Part shown: positions 49,801 to 61,058 of the stretch, piece by piece
Layout of the letters: each line of letters begins with the position of its first letter
Numbering within the stretch: position 1 is the stretch's first letter
Origin: Liolophura sinensis
Lineage: Eukaryota > Mollusca > Polyplacophora > Chitonida > Chitonidae
NCBI RefSeq assembly: GCF_032854445.1
Contig: NC_088301.1
Coordinates: 6,494,044-6,558,043 of the forward strand
DNA: 64,000 nt
Reading direction: 5' to 3'
Notes under the pieces: model-generated
Database searches by the model: none
What the model saw: the letters and a program-made list of their open reading frames with translations, nothing else
What the model was told of the DNA's origin: nothing
Position numbers and translations under genes: made by a program

Positions 49801-52800
49801 AAATGATCAACAACGTTCATGTGGCCATTTCCTGAATCGTTGAAGACCACTTGTTGTAAAATCTATACAATACCTGTTGCAAAGTTCATCAGTGACTTGT
49901 CAAAACAGATTGTGTACGTAAAAAAGTCTATCACCTTGTGTACTGTAGCTTCTCTATAATTCCTCCGGCCGTAAGTGGGAAGGTCTGCAGCAACCTGTGG
50001 ATGGTCCTGGGTTTCCCCAGGGCTCTGCCTGGTTTCCTCCCACCATAATGCAGGCCGCTGTCGTGTAAGTGAAATATTCTTGGGTACGGCGTAAAACACC
50101 AGTCAAATAAATGAATAAATAAATGTCTATAATTCCGAATGTATTTTTGGCTCGGCTGTACAAAGTATCTAAGTAGGCTTATGTCATACCTCAATTGTCA
50201 GCATCCAGTAACAGTGAAAGCAATGTTAAGGATGGTTTCCTAAACTGTACAGCATGTGTTGAGCTCAGATATTGCATACATGCAGATGACAATAATACGA
50301 GAGGGATATGCCCTATGTGCATAATTAATTACAGTAACTTGCAAACTCCACACCTTAGCCTCAAGGTTGTGCATTACAGTCAGTGCTAAGTTAAATGTTA
50401 AGGTTTTGAACTCCGGTTTGGATGTATGGAGAGCACAATCACCTTGAGTGGGATGTTCAGTCATGTGCGTATTAATTACTGCAAATTACAAAATTCACAA
50501 AAACAAAACACCAGTGTGGTTTTAGCAGGGTGTATTTTTTTCTTTTTACCAATAAAAAAAATTTGTGCAATACATGGATTTTTGGTCTTTTTGGTTTGCT
50601 AGAGCCACTTAGGTGTATGTATTCATATTTGACTTATCATTTGACAATAGACAATGTACAAAAAGTATGAACTGTCACATTGACCTATTTTATATTGAAT
50701 GGAGTGATTGGCATTATATTGTTTTCGTATTACTCGTGGAGAATAGAGCACGTTTTAAATGCGTCAACAGAAAACAGCTATCAGGTGAATAAACTAAAAA
50801 GAAAAAGGTGTTCAAGTAATTGCATCTTGATAAGAAGGAAAAATTATAAACTTCCCTACTGTAGAGTGCAGTTTTAGAGGCAAGTAATCGTCATAATATA
50901 TTACCTTTGATGAAATTTATGTCCTTGACCATAGCAATCTTAAATGACTACATGAATACATTACAGATCAATTTAACCTTTTCTGGTACCAGAATTCCAG
51001 CCCAATGTTCCTTCAGCACATGGTTTTTCTGCTGCAGGTCTTTCTATACGGTGAATGTATTTATACATGTAATTGGAATAGTTAGCTAAAGTGACGTGTA
51101 TAATTGAGAAGTGCTGTAATTTGGTGTCTTTTTTTTCTTTGAAATATTGCTGAAATAGCAAATTCATTTATTCATTCTCTCATTTCAGAAACGAGCCTTT
51201 ATCCTGAGAGGCAAAGTTATCGTTTGGAACCACGTAGGTGTCTAGAAAAAGTATCGTTTTATGTCGTGTGAAATTGAAAGTAAGAGCTTCCACTCTGTCA
51301 TCACTAGCTTGCTTTCAAATTCATGTACCCTATTTGCTCAACCTTTTCACATATGAAAGAGCATCTTTCAGTGCAATTTATGCACCTTTTGAATTTGATT
51401 TTGGAGACAGAACCACATTGGTTTGGTCGACCAATTTCAGGGCTTCACAGTAACTTTAGAAGGCTACGCAGAATAATGCCCTCAGAATGTGCTTGAATCA
51501 TCATGCAATCACGCGAAAAAGGTGAAGAATTACAGTAGCTATAGTTCCACAATGGGAGTGGTGTTTAGATGGAGATTGGATGATCATTTAGATTAGATTT
51601 CAGTTTTTACATTTTTACTGATCGTTATTTGTATTGAATCAGAAGAAACAGCCTCATTCAAAATTCATCGCATTGTTTGAAAACACTTTCAGGTGGACGT
51701 AGCTTGAAAGATGAGGATACTCTATCGAGCCTTGGGTTAGGCGCTAAAGGTGTTCTCTATTTCAAGGATCTGGGACCTCAAGTAGGATGGACCACTGTAA
51801 GTAGAATACCTACCCATCAAAAGGGTAGGATTTAGACAATTAAACACATTGAAATAAGTTTTGTTTTTAGATGCATGTATTTTGACTTGTAAAGTTCATG
51901 CTGTTTTTACATTTGCATATAGATGTTTTATTTATTTATTTGATGGCTGTTTTATGCCATACTGTGGCCTTCGTGGCAAATGGGGTTAGCATACCAACGC
52001 GGCGCATTGACGCAGGGGCGCCGTGAGTTCAAGTCCAGCTCATGTTGACTTCCTTTCTGGCAGTACCTGCAGATGGTTTCCTCATACCATAATGTTGGCT
52101 GCCGTTGCATAAGTGAAATATTCTTGAGTATGTCGTAAAACACCAAGCAAATAAATAAATAAATTAATTACGCCGTGCTCAAGAATATTTCACTTTACAT
52201 ACGACGACGGCCAGCATTTTGGTGGAAGGAAACTGGTTAGGGCCCTGAGGAAATACATGACCATCCACAGGTTGCTGGCAGACCTTCCCACGTACGGCGG
52301 GAGAGGAAGCCAGCATGATTTGGACTTGAACTTACAGTGACAGCATTGGTGAGAGGCTCCTGGATCGTTGCGCTGGGCTGACCCACTAACCACCTTGACC
52401 TCAAAGGCCTTCTGCCTACATATTTATAGGCCAAGTAGATTTAGAGGAGAAGCCTTGACCACATTCTTCATGATTTCTACAAGTCCATTGTGGCTATGCA
52501 CCAAACCACAAGACCAAATATGATTTCCAAGGTGAAATGCACAACTCGACATCACTTCAAAATATATCTGGCATTTTGTGGACATATTTTGGTTTGATTG
52601 TCAGTAACCAAAGTGAGACGGAATATGTATTAAGATCCGTGTGTGTGGATCTGTTACAACTGACATGGGAAAACACTACGCCGTAGGGATTTAGAGTGAG
52701 AAGATATTTTTGATCTGAATTAAACTGGCAGTGTCTGAGGTTAATATCAAAAATGCAGAGCCACTGTCACACTTGGAGTCTGGCTTTAACCTTAAGCATA

Positions 52801-55800
52801 GGCACACTATTGATAATTTGGACTCCAGTGATAAACCATTAGAGAAGAAAAATAAATATGAACAATTGTTTATATTCGCAGGTATTTCTGACAGAGTATG
52901 CGGGTCCGCTGTTGATCTATCCAATCTTTTATATCCGACCCTCCTGTATCTACGGGGCTGGAGCTACCTCAGAGCCATATGCTAAAGCTGTACAGTAAGT
53001 CCTAATAAATGGTAATATTATCACTGTGTTTGTGTGAACAGTTGCAATAAAAGTGTAACTGAACTCCTTGTACTTCTATACCTTTTCTGTATATGTTGTA
53101 GCAAGATATTGTGTATGGTATAAATATTGTGTTCAAGCATAAAGTCTTATGGACTATGTACTGGATTTGACCCACCAGGTATTACACACCCACAGGTATG
53201 TCGTTCTGACATCATTGGAAACTGTTGAATGCTTGGCCTTCCTTGTCAAATCCCTCGAATACTATGCATTCTCTGGATTTGACTCAGTGTGAAACAAGGT
53301 TCAGCGGTATCAGGTTTGACAGTAAACACCGCTACAGAGGTGATAAACCCTTAAACGCACACGGTGTCATTCCTGGAATGACTGACTTGCTCAACATCAT
53401 ATCTGTCTCATTCATCATCACATTAGGAATTAATTTTTACATCACATCAGGAAAAGGAGTTTCTTTGTGAGATTTTTTCACCTGTACATGTTAAAAAAGT
53501 GTTGTTTATTGTAAATCTTTTTGAACCTTGGCATTCGCTCTATTCCATTAGGTATCCTTCATATCATTTTTATGCCTGGTTTCTCTTGGATCTGAAACAG
53601 CACTTTAACCTGATGCCCCTGTACCAAGTTTTCTTTAATGCATGAATGCGAACTAGGGGGTGGTCTGCAGGTTAGAGGCGTTTGCCTTTCAATCACTAGG
53701 ACGAGCAAAGGTAGGGAATTGCTTCTGTGGCCTTTGTGACATTAAGCGGTTAACCTGCAGTCCTGCATTCATTGAAAAACATGTCTTCCAGTTGTCGTGT
53801 GTGAAAATCTGTACTTCTCATATGAGAAAGATTGTCAGTAACTTGCCGAAGGTCATTTGATTTCTCCAAGCAAATGTGTTTCCTCCACGCATACAACTCT
53901 AAAAGGTTTTGAGTGTGGAGTTAAAAAACAATCAAATAGATAACTAACAGTCTGTAATTATTGTCGTTGTTGTTTCAGTATTGCTTTAGCCTGCTGGACA
54001 TTCCATTATGCTAAGAGATTACTGGAGACTGTGTTTGTCCATCGCTTCTCCCATGCCACCATGCCCATAATGAACATATTCAAGGTATGTGACTGAATAG
54101 GGGAGTTTCAAGACAGAACTGTTGTGTCATCAAAGGTAAATACAGTCCTGCTGTGTCATATGAATGATGAAAAATGTTAGGTAAACTTTGTTGACATTAA
54201 TTTACTGATCACCTGTCTCACCCTTTTCCAGAGGCACAAATAATACCCCTTTCCTTTAGGAACTTCTCAAGTTCACAAACATTCAGATTCTCAATCTTCT
54301 CTATCATTCCTTCACTCTGAATTACTTTTTATACCACTTCTTTCAGATGCCCATGTTATGGTGAGTGTGATAAAAAATAGTTGCCCAACATTTTTGACAG
54401 GTCACATGATATTGTTGGACTTTTTCTACCTTCAGCTATAAAAGAGGTTGAAACTCCCCTACTCTTTTACCTGGTTAAGCTGTGCATTTCCACAGAGCTA
54501 AGTATGTTAGGATGTAATGATTTTTCTTCACCGTTATCTCAAAAAACCAAGTCTAGTAAACGAGGTAGTGGTGGAAATGCAACCCCAGAAGAGTGCCTTT
54601 TAGGGATCCCGTTACATCCACTGCTCTTGGTGCCTTGATGAAAATATGTGGTTGACATCACATACAAAGTTTGTTAGGACCCGTTCTGGCTAATAGTTAA
54701 AGTGCTGGCTGCCCACAACTGCAAGGGCCTTGAATCCATTTATGTTTTGTAAGGTGTCTTAGGGCAAAGACCTGTCGTTTAATCTGTTTGAACTGTTTGG
54801 ACAGTCTGGTTTCCTCCACTCATAAAACAAGGCATTAAGTGCTTATTAAATAATCTTTGTTCGAGATCAATTGCCTTCAAGCAAACAAACAACATACCAG
54901 GCAGATGGAGCCCATTTTTGTGTGAAACCAGGCACATTGCATTGTCTGTTGCCAGTTTGTCAGTTGCTCGCCATTGACAGTTGATGTACCAAAAACACTC
55001 TGGTTTCCTCTACCCAAGACACTGACTGCCAGGGTGCAGGTGAAGTATTCTTCAGTAGAGGGCAAAACACAAATCAGGGCAATCAGAATGTTTACAAATC
55101 AGGGAAATTAGATATAATCATGAGCTGGATCATATGGAAAAAAAAAGAGAGAAAGACTTCTGTTTGATTTTTTGTTTATTGTAGTTTAATGCCTCAACTG
55201 TAAATAAGTTTGCCATGGAATGAAATATATGCAATATTAAGTAAAGCTCAGAATGTGTTTGAAATGAATTTCGAATTTCAGAATTCCTTGTATTACTGGG
55301 GCTTCACAGCCTTTGTCTCTTACTTCATCAACCATCCTCTGTATACCCCTCCAGGTATGTCGCTCTTTAAATAACCCTGATTTTTTGTGCCAGTTTGCAA
55401 TGTTACTAATACGAAGACAGTATTGTTTTTTATAGCTCTTCCAGTTAAATATAAACATGGGTTTTCATTCTCTTTGTTCTCTTATATTAAGACCAAAGTT
55501 TTACAGAAAAAAGTTAACTAATCATTTTCAAGTCTGCATACTGTCACACTTATTTGGAGATGTGTTAAAATAATAAGGATTGTTTGAAATGTGGTTTACA
55601 ACGTCTGTGAACTTACAATTGTAATAAGAACTTTGAATGAGCTAAAACAATATACAATTTTCAGCATACGGCAATGTTCAGCTTTACGGAGGACTAGCTT
55701 TGTTTGTGGTAAGTTAATAGGCCGTTGAGATGTTTTTACAACTTGCTGTGAAGTAACTTGAAGCATGGGTGCCTCTTACTGTAAATACTGCTCTGTCACT

Positions 55801-58367
55801 GCATTAATATAATTTGCTTTAAAATTGAACTGTAATGATTTTTTTGATCTGAAAGTTATCATTTGGAGTAAATACATAGATGTTTCTGTAATTTGCTAAA
55901 AATGCCATGGCTTGTTCTCCTTATATTTTGGAGTGTCATGATGTGAATATGGCCCTGGTTCATTGACCACAAAAACTGCTACAATGGGATGACAGGGATC
56001 ACCAATTACAACCAGACATTCTAAGAACAAAGACACCAAGTGATGAAAATTTTTTGCACAACATTACATTAGACAACTGTAAAGGCTAATATTTGAAATA
56101 CTTAATGAATTATTTTCACAAAGAAAAGTTCCACAAGCACTGGCTGCCATTTTCACAGTGTGACATCCTAGTGTTTTGGAAGTTGTGACTCCATACTGTC
56201 GCAAGACACATGAGACATACCCATAATCTTCAACCTTTTCGCATATGAAAGAGCAACTTTCATTGCAAATTATGCACATTTTGAATTTTATTTTGGAGAC
56301 AAACTACATTGAATAGATTGACCAATTTCAGGGCTTCACAAAATGTATAAGTTTATCAGTCCACACAGAATAATGCCTTCAGAATATGCTTGAATAAAAA
56401 CCTTGCAAACATGCGAAAAGGTTGAAGAATTACAGTGGTGGTGGCACTAGTCTCCACTGCTGAACATTGAAACGATACGATACATTAGGGCAACTAGATC
56501 CTGTTGGGACCTCTGTTGGGAGTGAATGAAGCATACCCAAGCTTCAGCAGCTGTGAAACTCATCTTTTTGTTAAGTTCCTAGTAATGTACATCTAGTCTT
56601 CAAGAGTTGTATTGGCTGTTCTCCTTTTGTTTCCCCAGGTTGCTGAATTGGGTAATCTCTCTATCCACATCGCTCTGAAGAATTTACGACCCCCAGGCAT
56701 GTTTAGCGTCAACCATTTAACAAATAAAGCATATTGACAATAATTAGTTTCTGTTCTAATTGGTGATGTGATGATATAAATGCAATATTATGTAAATTGA
56801 TAGAACTACATAATTACCAAATTAAGTTACAATGGTAAGTAAGCATAAACACACACATTAGCACAAAGTATTGTTATTGTTAGATGCTGTTTGTGCGCCT
56901 ACAAACTTAACAAAAGGCTTCTTTAATTATGATAGAGATGATTAGTTAATGTTTAAAATCAAGACGCTCCAGGGTTTTTTAATTGTGTGATTGTGGTGTT
57001 GAATAGAATGGCTTTCTTGTTTTCTTAGGATACACACGTGAGAAAGAAGGTTGGACAATTTAAGAAATTGTATATAACACAAAGCTTAAATGCTCTTTCT
57101 TTTATATCCTCAGGAACCAAACTGCGCCGCATTCTGAACCCCACTAGCAACCCTCTAACCTGCCTAGCCAGCCTGGTCTCCTGTCCTAACTACACGTACG
57201 AGGCTCTGGCCTGGATTGGCTTCAGTGTACTCTCACAATCACTTCCAGGTGAGTCTCCTCTAAGCCCTCATCCCTAGGTCTCTGTTTAGCTGTCAGTTTC
57301 CTTTGATCACATATCTGATTCGTAATTACCACAGTACTACTCATGACCTGATTCGTAATTACCGCGTCTCCTTAGATCTGATCATAGATATAAGAGCACT
57401 CCCTAGGTCTGATTGGTAATTACTGCGTCTCCTCAGACCTGATGACAGATACTACAGCACTTCCTAAGTCTGATTCGTAATTACTGCGTCTCCTTAGATC
57501 TGATCATAGATATAAGAGCACTCCCTAGGTCTGATTGGTAATTACTGCGTCTCCTCAGACCTGATGACAGATACTACAGCACTCCCTAAGTCTGATTTGT
57601 AATTACTGCGTCTCCTTAGATCTGATCATAGATATAAGAGCACTCCCTAGGTCTGATTGGTAATTACTGCATCTCCTCAGAATTGATGACAGATACTACA
57701 GCACTAGCTAAGTCTGATTCGTGATTACCTTTGTGCCCCTTATACCTGATTATTGGTACTACTGCACTCCCTAGGTCTGATTCGTAATTACCTCTGTGCT
57801 CCTTAGATCTGATTATTGATACTACTGCACTCCCTAGGTCTGATTTGTAATTACCTCTATGCTCCTTAGATCTGATTATTGATACTACTGCACTCCCTAG
57901 GTCTGATTCGTGATTACCTTTGTGCCCCTGATACCTGATTATTGATACTACTGCACTCCCTAGATCTGATTTGTAATTACCTCTGTGCCCCTTAGATCTG
58001 ATTATTGATACTACTGCACCCCCTAGGTCTGATTTGTAATTACCTCTGTGCTCCTTAGATCTGATTATTGATACTACTGCACTCCCTAGGTCTGATTTGT
58101 AATTACCTCTGTGCTCCTTAGATCTGATTATTGATACTACTGCACTCCCTAGGTCTGACTTGAGGTTGTACCAGGTATTCTGTCTGAAAAAATCATTACC
58201 AGGGATCTGTATTAACTCGTCGTCGTTTCTGTGTTATAGCGGCCTTATTCACGGCAGCGGGATTCTACCAGATGTCAATATGGGCTCTGGGCAAACTGCG
58301 CAATTACAGGCGAGAGTTCAAGGAGTACCCGCGCAGCAGGAAGGCCATATTACCCTTCATTTTATAA
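46872..58367 (+). CDS. TECR: TECR, trans-2-enoyl-CoA reductase of very-long-chain fatty acid elongation
   Basis: ER membrane enzyme that reduces trans-2-enoyl-CoA with NADPH, the last step of the elongation cycle. Exons: 46872-46877 (ATG GTG), 49012-49062, 49717-49768, 51189-51233, 51693-51796, 52882-52994, 53979-54084, 55282-55354, 55665-55708, 56639-56696, 57114-57248, 58240-58367 (TAA). Phases agree and give 304 residues; human is 308. The N-terminal part is ubiquitin-like ([12 protein letters not shown]...[25 protein letters not shown]), followed by membrane helices and the steroid 5-alpha-reductase-type domain with [47 protein letters not shown] and the C-terminal [14 protein letters not shown]. 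The intron 56697-57113 starts with GC instead of GT. The two-codon first exon is inferred from phase and the donor GTG|GTAAGA, so it is the least certain piece. It diverges from RAD17. Confidence 0.94.
46878..49011 (+). other. TECR intron 1
   Basis: No coding exon was recognised. A perfect inverted repeat lies at 47184-47232. Remaining short frames (47391-47621, 48582-48800 minus) show no domain. Sequence near 48850-48930 has weak similarity to MITE family 2 ends (TTTAGGTCATTTACTG). Confidence 0.5.
47184..47232. repeat. Perfect inverted repeat, 16-bp arms, 17-nt loop
   Basis: CAATATTATTTTGAAG (47184-47199) and CTTCAAAATAATATTG (47217-47232) are exact reverse complements. Outer flanks GGCGCCTT and AGGTGCC also pair partly. 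It may form a hairpin in TECR pre-mRNA. Confidence 0.75.
49962..50124 (+). mobile_element. SINE family A, headless copy
   Basis: Body and tail (GTAAGTGGGAAGGTCTGCAG, CACCATAATGCAGGCCGCTG, GTGAAATATTCTTGGGTACGG) ending in an AAAT-rich tail. It lies in a TECR intron. Confidence 0.85.
51334..51535. mobile_element. MITE family 1, copy in TECR intron
   Basis: About 202 bp. Left end TGCTCAACCTTTTCACATATG, right end CACGCGAAAAAGGTGAAGAAT|TACAG; inner phrases GATTTTGGAGACA and GACCAATTTCAGGGCTTCACA are shared with 56224-56435 and 59150-59366. Confidence 0.75.
51965..52163 (+). mobile_element. SINE family A, diverged
   Basis: Has GCCTTCGTGGC, GTGAGTTCAAGTCCAGCTCATG, ACCATAATGTTGGCTGCCG and TGAAATATTCTTGAGTATG with an (AAAT)n tail. 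A small inverted tail piece precedes it at 51925-51965. Confidence 0.8.
52168..52415 (-). mobile_element. SINE family A, near full length, reverse
   Basis: Tail-to-tail with the preceding copy: TTACGCCGTGCTCAAGAATA, CCAGCATTTTGGTGGAAGG, CACGTACGGCGGGAGAGGAA and a head with the reverse of GGTTAGTGGGTCAGC. The pair forms an imperfect inverted repeat in the TECR intron. Confidence 0.85.
56224..56435. mobile_element. MITE family 1, best copy, TECR intron
   Basis: About 212 bp. Terminal inverted repeats AATCTTCAACCTTTTCGCAT at the left and ATGCGAAAAGGTTGAAGAAT at the right, then TACAG. Non-coding. Confidence 0.8.
57290..58160 (+). repeat. 63-bp minisatellite, TECR last intron
   Basis: Units built on CTCCCTAGGTCTGATTTGTA, ATTACCTCTGTGCTCCTTAG and ATCTGATTATTGATACTACTGCA. 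The left half (about 57340-57720) alternates two variants, one with GCGTCTCCTTAGATCTGATC and one with GCGTCTCCTCAGACCTGATG, giving a dimer of about 122 bp. The right half is homogeneous. The array ends shortly before the last TECR acceptor at 58239. Confidence 0.92.
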
Positions 58368-58501
58368 GACGTTCTCATACGTGAAAGGCTTGTGTGCTCA
58401 TAACATGTACATCAAGATGTATGCTGTAATGTGTAGGTTGATTTCAAGTTTGTACACTCAGATTTGTGTAGAGATCAACTAAAATCTTTTTTTAATAGTT
58501 T

Positions 58502-58507
58502 AATAAA
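58502..58507 (+). promoter_or_regulatory. Poly(A) signal of TECR
   Basis: AATAAA about 135 nt after the TECR stop, the first canonical hexamer downstream. Confidence 0.75.
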
Positions 58508-58642
58508 TAGGTACACTGGTCTAGTGCTTTTGTGTGAAATGAATTATGTTTTATATGCTTAAGTCTTAAGTCTTTTGTCTTCACAAGTACACAAGTAAGA
58601 CCCATTAACGTTCTGATTGCAGTAAGTCCTGTAAAAAATAGA

Positions 58643-58793
58643 CTTATATTAATGGTATAAAAAATATGCTCTTAAATACCCGCCATAACAGTAATTAAGT
58701 ATCAAAGTTTCTATTATATTAATAGAAGTTATATTAATGGTATAAAAAATATGCTCTTAAATACCCGCCATAAGAGTAATCAAGCATCAAAAA
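58643..58793. repeat. Direct duplication around a short palindrome
   Basis: TTATATTAATGGTATAAAAA and ATATGCTCTTAAATACCCGC occur twice 87 bp apart with few changes. Between the copies TTCTATTATATTAATAGAA is palindromic. Confidence 0.75.
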
Positions 58794-59149
58794 AAACTGC
58801 CCACCAGCACTGCCTGCAGGATTGCATTTTTGTTCCTTCAACATTTTTAACTGATCATGTGTTACATTGTTGTAAGAATGTTTTCATTTTTACTGCTTAT
58901 TTTTTTTTTTACACCTGTGCTGTCAGAAAGAACATGTTTGTTTGTTTTATGAATAGGGGAATACATTTTATGGTAGAAATGGTAAAATTATGAAACAAAT
59001 GCCAAATAAGCTAGCTCAATATTCATGGGCAAAGCATAATGAATAACCGTGAAAATCTTAATTTGTTTGTACATGTTTGTAGATTCATGTCCAGTTTTCA
59101 TACTAGACCGAAGTATACAGAAACATTATGTCCACTTGTCATAATACCT

Positions 59150-59366
59150 TAATTCCTCAACCTTTTTCGCATAAAAAAGAACAACTTTAAGGGCAATTTA
59201 TGCACATTTACAATTTGATTTTGGAGACAAAACTACTTTGCTTGGATTGGCCAATTTTAGGGCTTCATGAAAGTATAATTTTAACAGCCTACACGGAACA
59301 AGGCCTTCAGAATATGCTTAAATAAACACCTTGCAAACATGCGAAAAGGTTGAAGAATTATTACAG
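59150..59366. mobile_element. MITE family 1, intergenic copy
   Basis: About 217 bp. Left TAATTCCTCAACCTTTTTCGC, right ATGCGAAAAGGTTGAAGAAT|TATTACAG; shared interior GATTTTGGAGACAAAACTAC. Confidence 0.75.
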
Positions 59367-60724
59367 TAGAGGAATAAGAAACAGTATTACCACTACATTG
59401 GAGAATGATTGCTCTGTCTTATGTGTCAGCTGAACATTTTCTAGTTATGACTGGTAGTCAGGAAACATACAAGGTTTTCATGGTGACATTTGGGATTTGA
59501 ATTTTCTTTTTATGCTATACATACATGTACTTTGTGAATTGTGTGATTAAATGGAAATCTAAATATTTGCATCTTTATGTTGTGTTGCTATATGTCCTCT
59601 AGTTCTTGTGAAGTGGATGGTCAAGTAATCAGTATTGGTCATTTGATATGACCCAATCTCAGTTCAAAATCAATCTTGCTTAGAACAGATCCTCATATAG
59701 TGGGAGTGAAAGTCATGCAGGAGAAATCACACTTTAGAGTAAGATTTGTTTGTTATCTGACTCTGATCAGTCCTCTCAATTCAAAGAAAATTGAGGCAGA
59801 GAAGCAGGATTTTGCATGACATGAACTGCGGCCTAAACATTGTGGTGTTTTTTTGAGGACCGTGCTTGGTTTTCATGAACGAGACTGCCATTGTATAAGT
59901 GAAATATTCACAGGTGAAGGTGTTACAGCAAAATCAATCCAAAACTGCTATAGGCACCAGCAGTCTTGTTCAACGAACCAAGTCTTCATTTTTTCCTCCA
60001 CCCGTAAAACGGCCACCATTTAATCACCTAGGGTCCATGACCACAGTATTCTGAATCAAGTCGGCATTTGCTTGGTAACTGAAACTGTGCTGTGAAATGT
60101 TAAGCCATGTAATGCCAAGCAGATATCTGGAATATCAGTTTCCCCACACACTTGTTTTTAGAATTTAAGCACAAATCGGTGTCATGTGACAGAACAAAGC
60201 GCCACAACATTGGTCAGAATTTACCATTTTGTCCATGTTCACCTGACATTTCCATTAACGCTGGTTGATGTAAATGGCAACAATCCCACAAGTGTTTCAC
60301 ATGGGTGGAATAAATCTCTTTCTGGCTCATTTGTGCCTTTTGCCGAAAAATAAACAAGCTAAATCTTCAGATCCAGTTTTCTAGCACAGTCGTTCCCGGC
60401 ACATAAGATCTGGAAATCCCATTTTCGACAACAAGTGTTGTCTTTGAGCATTGGGCTTTAGGGGTCTGTCTGGTTTTCTCTCATCATTCTTGTTAATGTA
60501 ATAATCATGAGCATGATATTGTCAAACAATAATCAAGGTACTGTGTACAAGTAGAACCACCACATCTTCTCAATTGATGCAGCACTATAACTGATAATCT
60601 TTATGGAATTGTTGAAGACAATGTAGGCCGTCTCTTCTGTAAAAACTGTAGGACCATGCTTTCACATAAGTTTGTCGGGACTAACATAACAAAAGGAAAA
60701 GATGTCTCCAGTTTATAGTTTTTC

Positions 60725-60730
60725 TTTATT
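60725..60730 (-). promoter_or_regulatory. Candidate poly(A) signal of CFAP57
   Basis: AATAAA on the minus strand, about 330 nt beyond the CFAP57 stop codon. Confidence 0.5.
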
Positions 60731-61058
60731 ACCATATAAATGGAAACAATATCACAGTTGCTGAAAACAGTTTGTCTAACACATCCATAACAAACAACAG
60801 AGTTTGGTGCTTGAATACGTACAATCTTTATACAAACATCCTTTTGTCCATAGTTGTTATTTGCATGCAGCAATCTCTAAACAGACATGAAGGTGAATAA
60901 AGCCTACTACTGGTTACAAAAATAATACTGAGGCATGCACAAGTAGACTTCGTTCTTTTTGTTAAATAGACTGCAACCATTCACAATAAATATTATACGA
61001 ACTGATAGCAGTCAGAGCGGAAACCCAGTAAGACTGCGGAGGCACATCACCCAGAACT

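Larger units (their letters stand above)
58530..60724. other. Intergenic region between convergent TECR and CFAP57
   Basis: Holds a direct duplication of about 64 bp (58643-58706 and 58730-58793, with a small palindrome between them), a MITE family 1 copy and a decayed SINE family B piece. No gene was seen. Confidence 0.6.

Noticed and set aside
53225-53470. An extra TECR exon or small gene
   Set aside because: TECR is complete without it, the edges lack suitable splice sites and no domain is seen.
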